From Burkholderia oklahomensis C6786 (GTDB lineage: Bacteria; Pseudomonadota; Gammaproteobacteria; Burkholderiales; Burkholderiaceae), in NCBI RefSeq assembly GCF_000959365.1, contig NZ_CP009555.1, positions 2,728,001 to 2,792,000 on the forward strand: 64,000 nucleotides of DNA. Reading direction: 5' to 3'. The notes under the pieces were generated by a model. It had not been told where the DNA came from and ran no database searches. It worked only from the letters and a program-made list of their open reading frames with translations. Shown here piece by piece: positions 56,413 to 64,000 of the stretch. Made by a program: the position numbers and the translations under genes. Numbering within the stretch: position 1 is the stretch's first letter; each line of letters opens with the position of its first letter.

Positions 56413-57226
56413 CGCCGGCAAGCGTGATGCGCTCGGCCGCATCGGCATCGTGGGCGCGGGCCATGTCGGCGTCGCGGTGGCCGCGCGCCTCGTCGCGAGC
56501 GGCGTCGGCGGCGATTCGCTGCGGCTCGGCAATCGCGAATCCGCATCCTCGCGCGAGCGCGCCGCCGCGGCCGGCGTTGCCGATCTGCTGACCGACGTGA
56601 AAGCGGCCGTCGACGATTCGGACGTGATCGTGTACGCGGTTCGGCCGGCCGATTGCGCGTTGCTTGGCGCGTATCCGCTCGAGCGCGGCCAGAGCGTGAT
56701 TTCGGTGCTGGCGGGCACGCCGCTCGCGAACGTCGCGCGTCATGCGCGCGGCGCGGGCCGGCTCGCGCGGGCGATGATCAGTTCTCCCGACACTATCGTC
56801 GCCGGCCGCTCGATCGGTGCGTTCTACGGCGACGCGGGTGCGCAGGCGAAGGCGCTGTTCGAGCGGATCGGCACCGAGGTCGTCGCGCTGGACGGCGACG
56901 CGCGGTTCGACGCGTTCACCGCGCTCGGGCCGTGTCTGCCGATCGCGCTCACGTACTGCGAAGTCGCGGGCATCGCGCCGCGCGACGACGACGTGCTCGA
57001 ATGCGCGGCCGCGTGCGGACTCGGCGATTGGCGCCGTGTGCTCGACTGGGCGCAACAGGTGCGGCCGAGGAATTTGAGCGAGGCCGACACGCAGGCGTAC
57101 CTGGACCGCGCGGCGACGCCGGGCGGGATCACCGAGGCGATTCTCCGCTCGCTTCGGACACGCGGACATCTTTCGGACGCGCTGCGCGACGGCATCCGCC
57201 ACGGCGCGGCGATGGCCCGTTCTTGA
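56405..57226 (+). CDS. Pyrroline-5-carboxylate reductase-like protein
   Basis: A 273-residue NAD(P)-binding protein of the ProC family. The N-terminal Rossmann motif is GRIGIVGAGHVGVAVAARL; the mid part has VIVYAVRPADCALLG; the C-terminal dimer domain carries the family signature as TPGGITEAILRSL. It is unlikely to be the main proline enzyme given the neighbours; it may reduce an imine, or act as a dehydrogenase on a cyclic amino acid in the pathway. GTG start within the end of the transporter gene. Confidence 0.85.
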   Translation: MTDAGKRDALGRIGIVGAGHVGVAVAARLVASGVGGDSLRLGNRESASSRERAAAAGVADLLTDVKAAVDDSDVIVYAVRPADCALLGAYPLERGQSVISVLAGTPLANVARHARGAGRLARAMISSPDTIVAGRSIGAFYGDAGAQAKALFERIGTEVVALDGDARFDAFTALGPCLPIALTYCEVAGIAPRDDDVLECAAACGLGDWRRVLDWAQQVRPRNLSEADTQAYLDRAATPGGITEAILRSLRTRGHLSDALRDGIRHGAAMARS

Positions 57227-57251
57227 CGACTATGCGCAGCGAGGGACGCAC

Positions 57252-57935
57252 ATGCACGACTCGAAGGAAAATCTGATCGTCACCGATTCGCACCAACTCG
57301 GCGGAAACAACGAGCGGCTCGCGAAGTTCTACGACGACTGGGCGCACGGATACGAAGCGACTGCGGCGGGCGAGGAATACGTCGGCTATCTGCTGGCGGC
57401 GAAGCTGCTCGATTTCGTCCATCAGGTGTACAGCGACGCGCGGCGCGACGCGGTGCAGATACTCGACGCGGGCTGCGGAACGGGGCTCGTCGGCGGGCAG
57501 CTCGCGAAGTACGGCTACGCGGCGATCGACGGCGTCGATCTGTCGGCGGGGATGATCGACGTTGCGCGCAAGCGCGGCGTGTACCGCCGGCTCGTCGGCG
57601 ACGTCGACCTGAACGGGTCGTCTGCGCAGATCGCGACAGGCCGCTACGACTACACGATCTGCTGCGGTGTTTTCATCGACGGGCACGTGAAGGTCGACGC
57701 GCTTCGCGAACTGCTGCGCGCGACGAAGCCGGGCGGTCACGTCGTCGCGAGCGTGCGCGAGAGCTACCTCGCGTCGGAGCCGTTCGCGTCGTATCTCGAC
57801 GGGCTCGTGCGGGACGGCGTCGCGTCGATCGCGTTCGTCGTCGAGAACGGGCGCTACATCAACGTGAACCGCGCGCATTACTACGTGATCAGGAAAGCTG
57901 ACGATCGGAAGGGCGCGGCGAACGGCGCGGCATGA
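57252..57935 (+). CDS. SAM-dependent methyltransferase
   Basis: A 227-residue class I methyltransferase. Motif I is ILDAGCGTGLVGGQLAKYG; motif II/III region VDLSAGMIDVARKRGVYRRL; post-I acid in GDVDLNGS. The N-terminus (NERLAKFYDDWAHGYEATAAG) forms the substrate lid. Likely O-, N- or C-methylates an intermediate or the product of this cluster. It is 25 bp after the ProC-like gene. Confidence 0.87.
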   Translation: MHDSKENLIVTDSHQLGGNNERLAKFYDDWAHGYEATAAGEEYVGYLLAAKLLDFVHQVYSDARRDAVQILDAGCGTGLVGGQLAKYGYAAIDGVDLSAGMIDVARKRGVYRRLVGDVDLNGSSAQIATGRYDYTICCGVFIDGHVKVDALRELLRATKPGGHVVASVRESYLASEPFASYLDGLVRDGVASIAFVVENGRYINVNRAHYYVIRKADDRKGAANGAA

Positions 57936-57954
57936 CGACTTTGCGGAGGCGCAG

Positions 57955-58338
57955 ATGCGAACGCGGTACGAATCGGGATCGAGCTGGGAGGATGCGTTCG
58001 GCTTTTCGCGGGCGGTCCGCGTCGGCAACCTGTTGTTCGTGTCGAAGACCGGCCCGCTCGGGCCGGACGGCACGATCGCGTCCGACGACGTCGGCGAGCA
58101 GACGGACGTCGTGCTGAAGAAGATCGCGGGAATTCTGGCCGATGCGGACTTCGGCGTCGGCGACGTCGTGCAGAGCAGGATGTATTTGACCGACATCGCG
58201 CACTGGCGGCGCGCGGCGGCCGTGCACGGCCGCTTCTTTCGCGACGTGCGTCCCGCATTCAGTTTGCTGCACGTGCTGCCGTTTCCGGAGAAGGACATGC
58301 GCGTCGCGATCGAGGTGCTCGCGTGCAAGGACGGCTGA
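57955..58338 (+). CDS. RidA/YjgF family protein
   Basis: A 127-residue RidA-family protein: AFGFSRAVRVGNLLFVSKTG at the N-terminal half and DVVQSRMYLTDIAHWRRAAAV then RPAFSLLHVLPFPEKDMRVAIEVLA (in parts). RidA proteins hydrolyse reactive enamine/imine intermediates released by PLP enzymes, which fits a cluster with an aminotransferase. GGAGG lies 7 bp before the ATG. Confidence 0.88.
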   Translation: MRTRYESGSSWEDAFGFSRAVRVGNLLFVSKTGPLGPDGTIASDDVGEQTDVVLKKIAGILADADFGVGDVVQSRMYLTDIAHWRRAAAVHGRFFRDVRPAFSLLHVLPFPEKDMRVAIEVLACKDG

Positions 58339-58392
58339 CGTGCGCGGACGCGCGGGTGCGCCTCGTGCGACGCAGGTTGCGTGCGACGCGGC

Positions 58393-59340
58393 TCAGCGCT
58401 CGAACTCGGGCGCGTGGCCGGCGAGCGCGAGGATCGCGTCGATCAATTGCCTGACTTCGGGCGAGTTCGTCGCGGACGGCGCCCAGACGAGCCGGTACTC
58501 GTACGGCGACGCGATTCGATACCGTTCGTCGAACACGGGCACGAGCCGGCCGTCGGCGAGATCGTCGGCGATGATTGCCGAGCTGCCGATGATGACGCCG
58601 CCGTTCGCGAGGATCTCGTCGACCGCGTAGCCGACGCCCGTAAACGACAGCACGGGCAATGCCTTGCGGCTCGCGGCGCCGGCGATCGCGAACCAGTCGT
58701 CCCAGCTCGAATTCTCATGATGGTTGTTGAGGAACCACGGCGCATGGATGAGGCGCGCGCGCAGCAGGTCGTCGGGCGTCGAGACGACGCCGAGCTCCCG
58801 CAGGTACTGCGGCGAGCACACGGGCAGGAAATGCTCGGTGAGCAGCGGGCGCGCGTTCAGGCGCGGCAGCGACGTCGGGCAGTAGCGGATCGCGAGATCG
58901 GCTTCGCCCGCTTCGAGATCGCGGACGTCCGCCGACGGGTCGATCGACAGCGCGATCCCGTTGCCGGCGTCGGCCGTGAGCTTGGCGATGCGCTTGTTGA
59001 GCCAGTGGCTTGCGATCGACAGCGTGCAGGTCAGCCGGATCTCGGTCTTGTACTGATGACGCGCGCGGTTCGTCGCGGCGAGGATCATCGCGAACGCGCG
59101 CGACAGGTCGCGTGCGAGCTGCCGGCCGGTTTCGTTCAGGCTCAGGCTGTTCGCCTTGCGGTCGAACAGCTTCACGCCGAGTTCGTCCTCCAGCATCTTG
59201 ATCTGGCGGCTTACCGCGCCGACCGTGACGTGCAGGTGATGCGCGGCTTCGGTCAGGCTGTAGCCGCGCGCGGACACTTCGAACGTGCGCAGCGCCGACA
59301 GGGAAGGGAGCTTCGACGTGTCTGGCGGATCGGGTCGCAT
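58393..59340 (-). CDS. LysR-family transcriptional regulator (GcvA-like)
   Basis: A 315-residue LysR regulator. The winged HTH is LPSLSALRTFEVSARGYSLT, EAAHHLHVTVGAVSRQIKML, followed by the linker helix and a periplasmic-binding-protein-like effector domain (VGYAVDEILANGGVIIGSSA). It converges on the RidA gene at the right end of the cluster and is the best candidate for its pathway regulator. MRPDPPDTSK is the chosen start; upstream in-frame residues are Arg-rich shadow. Confidence 0.9.
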   Translation of the reverse strand: MRPDPPDTSKLPSLSALRTFEVSARGYSLTEAAHHLHVTVGAVSRQIKMLEDELGVKLFDRKANSLSLNETGRQLARDLSRAFAMILAATNRARHQYKTEIRLTCTLSIASHWLNKRIAKLTADAGNGIALSIDPSADVRDLEAGEADLAIRYCPTSLPRLNARPLLTEHFLPVCSPQYLRELGVVSTPDDLLRARLIHAPWFLNNHHENSSWDDWFAIAGAASRKALPVLSFTGVGYAVDEILANGGVIIGSSAIIADDLADGRLVPVFDERYRIASPYEYRLVWAPSATNSPEVRQLIDAILALAGHAPEFER

Positions 59341-59623
59341 GGGCAGGCTCAATCTGATGGACGCGGAAACGGGGCGGACGCGCGCCGCAATGCGTGCCAA
59401 TTCACTTTATCACGGTCTTGCGCGCGGTTCGGCGGCGGGCGATGGTCGAGGCGCTCGCGCGCTCGACCGAGGCTCGTGCCGGCGGCGTGCGTCGGGCGGG
59501 ATGCGCGCTGCGGGCTTGTCGATGGCGTCGCTGCGGCGAACGCGATGCGCGCGCGACTGCGAGAAAGCGGACGCACAAATCGAAAAAGGCCGCGACGCTT
59601 CCGCATCGCAGCCTTGAATCTGT

Positions 59624-59699
59624 TGGTGCCGGAGATAGGAGTCGAACCTACGACCTTCGCATTACGAATGCGCTGCTCTACCAACTGAGCTACACCGGC
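59624..59699 (-). tRNA. tRNA-Thr(CGT)
   Basis: A 76-nt tRNA: acceptor GCCGGTG, D-loop TCAGTTGGTAGAGCA, anticodon loop TTCGTAA (CGT, reads ACG), TTCGACT T-loop, encoded CCA. Confidence 0.97.
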
Positions 59700-59870
59700 A
59701 ACAGAGAAATGAGATTATAGGGAGCTACCGGTGGGCTGACAAGAGGTTTTGCGAAAAATTTTCGATATTTTTCGTCGATGCCGATCACTGCCTGATTCGA
59801 CGAGAATGCGCGCGATCGATTCAGGCCGGTTCGTCGGCGCCCGACTGCCTCGCATCGGCCGAAACGCGCA

Positions 59871-59897
59871 CTCACACGACGAAGGGCGTCGTGTGAG
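59871..59897 (-). terminator. Hairpin downstream of fbp
   Basis: Perfect 11-bp stem CTCACACGACG/CGTCGTGTGAG with a 5-nt loop, 90 bp after the fbp stop. No T-run, so termination may be Rho-aided or it protects the mRNA end. Confidence 0.6.
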
Positions 59898-59987
59898 CGC
59901 CGCATTTTCTTGCATCGCCCGGCCGAGCGGTCCCGCATGCGCCGCATGCGAACAAGCGGGGCGGCGCCCGACCGGTGCGGCGTTGCG

Positions 59988-61004
<1,017 letters not shown>

Positions 61005-61131
61005 GGGGGACTCCGAGAGGCTGACGAATGCGTTGGATGTTGGGATAGGAATAGGCTCGATTTTACCCGCCGCGACCGGCGGCCGACGGTTTTTCGGCGA
61101 AAGCGGGTCGGAACGGCGCGCGGCGCGCTGC

Positions 61132-62064
61132 CTACAGCAGCTCGATCTCGGGCAGCGACGCCGCGCTCGTCTCGCGCATCGTCGCGACGAAGTCGGCCGC
61201 GTACGGGCGCGGCGAGAACGCGGGCAGCGTCGCCGCGTAGAGCTCGCCCGACAGCGTCGAGCCGTTTGCGCGCAGCACCGGGCGCGCGCTCACGTAGCGC
61301 TTGTCGAGGTAGGTCGCGACCGCCCACAGCGGCAGCGCCGCGACGCCGCGCCGGCTCGCGACGAGCTGCAGGATCGCGACCGTCAGCTCCGACGTGCGCC
61401 GCTTCGGCTCGATGCCGGCGGGCTTCAGCACCTGCCTCACGATGTCGAGCATCTCGTCGGGCACCGGATACGTGATGAGCGTCTCGTCGCGGAAGTCGTC
61501 CGCGGCAAGCGACGCCCTCTGCGCGAGCGCGTGATCGTTGGCGACGAGCCCGACGATCTGGAAGCGAAAGAGCGGGTGATAGTCGACCGCCTCGTCGGCG
61601 TCGGCCTCGGCGACGATCGCGAGATCCGCGCGGTCCTGATGCAGCAGGCCGATCGGGTCCGCGTGAAAGCCCGACACGATGTCGAGCTCGACTTCCGGCC
61701 AGCGCTGCCGGAACGCGTCCATCGCGGGCATCAGCCAGTCGAAGCACGTATGGCATTCGACCGCGATCCGCAGCGTGCCGCCCGTGCCGAGCGCGAGACG
61801 CGCGATGTCGCGCTCGGCCTCCTCGATCGCGGGCACGACCTGCTCGGCGAGCGCGAGCAGGCGCTTGCCCGCCGCGGTGAACGTGAGCGGCGCGGACTTG
61901 CGGACGAAGAGCGGCAGTCCGAAGTGCGTTTCGAGTGCCTTCAACTGATGCGACAGCGCCGACTGCGTCAAGCACAGATACTGCGCGGCGCGCGACAGGT
62001 TGCCGGTGTCGCGCAGCGCGACGAGCGTTTGCAGATGCCGGAATTCGAGCGGGGAGCGGATCAT
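61132..62064 (-). CDS. metR: LysR-family methionine regulator MetR
   Basis: A 310-residue LysR activator of metE using homocysteine as co-inducer. [23 protein letters not shown] then [20 protein letters not shown], closely MetR-like; the effector domain includes [20 protein letters not shown]. It diverges from metE over 116 bp and a MetR box lies between. [11 protein letters not shown] was chosen as start, where similarity begins. Confidence 0.95.
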   Translation of the reverse strand: MIRSPLEFRHLQTLVALRDTGNLSRAAQYLCLTQSALSHQLKALETHFGLPLFVRKSAPLTFTAAGKRLLALAEQVVPAIEEAERDIARLALGTGGTLRIAVECHTCFDWLMPAMDAFRQRWPEVELDIVSGFHADPIGLLHQDRADLAIVAEADADEAVDYHPLFRFQIVGLVANDHALAQRASLAADDFRDETLITYPVPDEMLDIVRQVLKPAGIEPKRRTSELTVAILQLVASRRGVAALPLWAVATYLDKRYVSARPVLRANGSTLSGELYAATLPAFSPRPYAADFVATMRETSAASLPEIELL

Positions 62065-62091
62065 CGCGGAAAACTCGGCCGATGGTGATAT

Positions 62092-62104
62092 TGAAAAATA
62101 TTCA
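62092..62104. promoter_or_regulatory. MetR binding box
   Basis: TGAAAAATATTCA matches the MetR consensus TGAA-N5-TTCA exactly. It lies 28 bp before the metR start and 76 bp before metE, so it can control both directions. Confidence 0.8.
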
Positions 62105-62180
62105 TGTTGTTCGGCAAAAACTTTCGTTTGAGTAATGATAGGGCAAATCCGATACTGCCGGTCACTTCTGGAGGATCGAG

Positions 62181-64000
62181 ATGAGCACTGCACACATCCT
62201 GGGTTTTCCGCGCATCGGCGCGCAACGCGAATTGAAGTTCGCCCTTGAGCGCTATTGGCGCGACGGCGCCTCGGCCGATGCCGAACGCGCGCTCGCCGAC
62301 ACCGGCCGCGCGTTGCGCGCCGCGCACTGGCGGGCGCAGCGCGACGCCGGGCTCGATTGCGTGACGGTCGGCGACTTCGCCTGGTACGACCACGTGCTGA
62401 CGACGCTCGCGCACGTCGGCGGCCTGCCGCCGCGGTTCGGCTTCGATGCGCGCGCGCTCGCGCTTGCCGACTATTTCGCGGCCGCGCGCGGCAACGCCGC
62501 GCAGCCGGCGATGGAAATGACGAAGTGGTTCGATACGAATTACCACTACCTCGTGCCCGAGTATTCGCCGGCGACGACGTTCGGGCCGGGCGTCGAGTGG
62601 CTCTTCGACGAAGTGCGGGAAGCGCGCGCGCTCGGCCACTCGGCGAAGGCCGCGCTCGTCGGCCCGCTCACGCTGCTGTGGCTCGGCAAGGCGCGCGACG
62701 GGCTCGCCGATCGCCTCGATCTGCTGCCGCGCCTGCTGCCCGCGTACCGCGCGCTGCTCGCGCGGCTGAAGGAAGAGGGCGTCGACTGGGTGCAGATCGA
62801 CGAGCCGATCTTCGCGCTCGATCTGCCCGCCGCGTGGCGAGACGCGGCGCAGCCGACCTACGAAGCGCTCGCGCCGGATGCGCCGAAGCTGCTCGTCGCG
62901 ACGTATTTCGACGACGCGAGCGAGCACGCGGCGCGCTTGAAGGCGCTGCCCGTCGCGGGCCTGCACATCGATCTCGTGCGCGGCGACGCGCAGCTCGACG
63001 CGTTCGTCGCCGACTATCCGGCCGACAAGGTGCTGTCGTGCGGGATCGTCGACGGCCGCAACGTGTGGCGCAACGACCTCGATCGCTCGCTCGCGCGGCT
63101 CGCGCCGGTGCGCGACGTGCTCGGCGAGCGGCTGTGGGTCGCGACGAGCTGCTCGCTGCTGCACGCGCCCGTCGATCTCGCGCACGAGCCGAAGCTCGAC
63201 GACGAGCTGAAGACGTGGCTCGCGTTCGCGGTGCAGAAGACCCGCGAGGTCGCGGCGCTGCGCGACGCGCTCGTGAAGGGGCGCGCGGCGGTCGCGGCGG
63301 AATTCGACGAAGCGGCGGCGGCCGCCGCCGCGCGGCGCACGTCGGCGCGCATCCACAACCCGCTCGTGAAGCGCCGCGTCGCGGCGTTGACCGACGCCGA
63401 CGCGCGCCGCGCGAGCGCGTATCCGGCGCGCGCGGCCGCGCAGCGAGCGCGTTTCGATCTGCCGCCGTTGCCGACGACGACGATCGGCTCGTTCCCGCAG
63501 ACGCAGGAGATCCGCCGTGCGCGCGCGGCGTTCAAGCAGGGCGTGCTCGATCATCTCGGCTATCTGGAAGCGATGCGCGAGCAGGTGCGCATCGCGATCG
63601 ACAAGCAGCTCGCGTACGGACTCGACGTGCTCGTGCACGGCGAGGCGGAGCGCAACGACATGGTCGAATACTTCGGCGAGCTGCTGTGGGGCTTCGCGAT
63701 CACGAGCAACGGCTGGGTGCAGAGCTACGGCTCGCGCTGCGTGAAGCCGCCGCTCGTCTATGGCGACGTCTATCTGCCGGAGCCGATGACGGTCGGCTGG
63801 GCGACCTATGCGCAGAACCTGACGACGAAGCCGGTGAAGGGAATGCTGACGGGGCCCGTGACGATGCTGCAATGGTCGTTCGTGCGCGACGACCAGCCGC
63901 GCGCGACGACCGCGCTGCAGATCGCGCTCGCGCTGCGGCAGGAGACGCTCGATCTCGAAAAGGCGGGCATCGGGATGATCCAGATCGACGAGCCGGCGCT
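62181..64000 (+). CDS. metE: Cobalamin-independent methionine synthase (5' part, runs off window)
   Basis: Transfers methyl from methyl-tetrahydropteroyl-polyglutamate to homocysteine. The first 606 residues are in the window: N-terminal domain ([38 protein letters not shown]) and the start of the catalytic domain ([48 protein letters not shown] at the edge). The C-terminal zinc ligands lie beyond 64000. GGAGG is 8 bp before the ATG. Divergent from metR. Confidence 0.97.
   Translation, partial: MSTAHILGFPRIGAQRELKFALERYWRDGASADAERALADTGRALRAAHWRAQRDAGLDCVTVGDFAWYDHVLTTLAHVGGLPPRFGFDARALALADYFAAARGNAAQPAMEMTKWFDTNYHYLVPEYSPATTFGPGVEWLFDEVREARALGHSAKAALVGPLTLLWLGKARDGLADRLDLLPRLLPAYRALLARLKEEGVDWVQIDEPIFALDLPAAWRDAAQPTYEALAPDAPKLLVATYFDDASEHAARLKALPVAGLHIDLVRGDAQLDAFVADYPADKVLSCGIVDGRNVWRNDLDRSLARLAPVRDVLGERLWVATSCSLLHAPVDLAHEPKLDDELKTWLAFAVQKTREVAALRDALVKGRAAVAAEFDEAAAAAAARRTSARIHNPLVKRRVAALTDADARRASAYPARAAAQRARFDLPPLPTTTIGSFPQTQEIRRARAAFKQGVLDHLGYLEAMREQVRIAIDKQLAYGLDVLVHGEAERNDMVEYFGELLWGFAITSNGWVQSYGSRCVKPPLVYGDVYLPEPMTVGWATYAQNLTTKPVKGMLTGPVTMLQWSFVRDDQPRATTALQIALALRQETLDLEKAGIGMIQIDEPA

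Noticed and set aside
62105..62180. SAM or cobalamin riboswitch before metE
   Set aside because: The leader is under 80 bp and shows none of the conserved riboswitch blocks; the MetR box explains regulation.
62061..63872. A 603-codon minus-strand frame opposite metE
   Set aside because: Arg/Ala-rich shadow of metE with no recognisable domain and no ribosome site.

Overview
The window is high-GC proteobacterial DNA with strong Burkholderia signatures: ftsK-side lolA-rarA-serS order, minCDE, an OmpC-type porin, a metE/metR pair and a spoT-rpoZ-gmk-yicC block. Gene content and codon use look most like chromosome 1 of a member of the Burkholderia pseudomallei group; the species assignment is inference.

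Layout. 1-4.3 kb: housekeeping genes lolA, rarA, a DUF2164 gene, serS and a tRNA-Ser(CGA). 4.3-16.4 kb: an accessory region starting right after that tRNA. It holds an IS5-family element, an alpha/beta-hydrolase fragment, an IS3-family element split by an IS256-family element (perfect 8-bp target duplication), a small beta-rich protein that may have an avidin-like fold, a minus-strand archaic (spore-coat-U type) chaperone-usher fimbrial operon, and two decayed secretin 3' ends flanking that operon. 16.4-25.5 kb: a GNAT gene, minCDE, two small envelope proteins, a ClC channel, heptosyltransferase I, an MFS transporter, a TonB-like lipoprotein and tRNA-Ser(TGA). 25.5-33.7 kb: hemW-rdgB-rph diverging from yicC-gmk-rpoZ-spoT, two identical tRNA-Arg(ACG) genes, and greB. 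33.9-38.7 kb: porin, a candidate small RNA, a cold-shock gene, a DnaQ/GIY-YIG fusion nuclease, a periplasmic chorismate mutase and small genes.

38.9-43.5 kb is a compact plus-strand operon of a DUF2946 protein with a CxxC motif, a TonB-dependent receptor, an Asp-box protein with a CECC motif and a CxxC thioredoxin-fold protein. It is best read as a copper-responsive uptake/handling operon of the CruR-type described in Bordetella.

44.5-59.3 kb is the most interesting part: an apparent biosynthetic gene cluster of 15 genes that I cannot match to a known product. A ten-gene minus-strand operon (antiporter, acyl carrier protein, AMP ligase, transglutaminase-like protein with a Cys-His-Asp set, complete ketosynthase, half-ketosynthase, flavin-dependent halogenase-like enzyme, class III aminotransferase, nitroreductase-like protein, GST-like protein) diverges across a 0.9-kb AT-rich control region from DMT exporter, P5C-reductase-like, methyltransferase and RidA genes; a LysR gene closes the cluster. 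Together these suggest an acid loaded on a carrier protein, extended once, oxidised or halogenated, aminated or amidated, methylated and exported.

59.6-64 kb returns to core genes: tRNA-Thr(CGT), fbp, metR and the 5' part of metE, with an exact MetR box between the last two.
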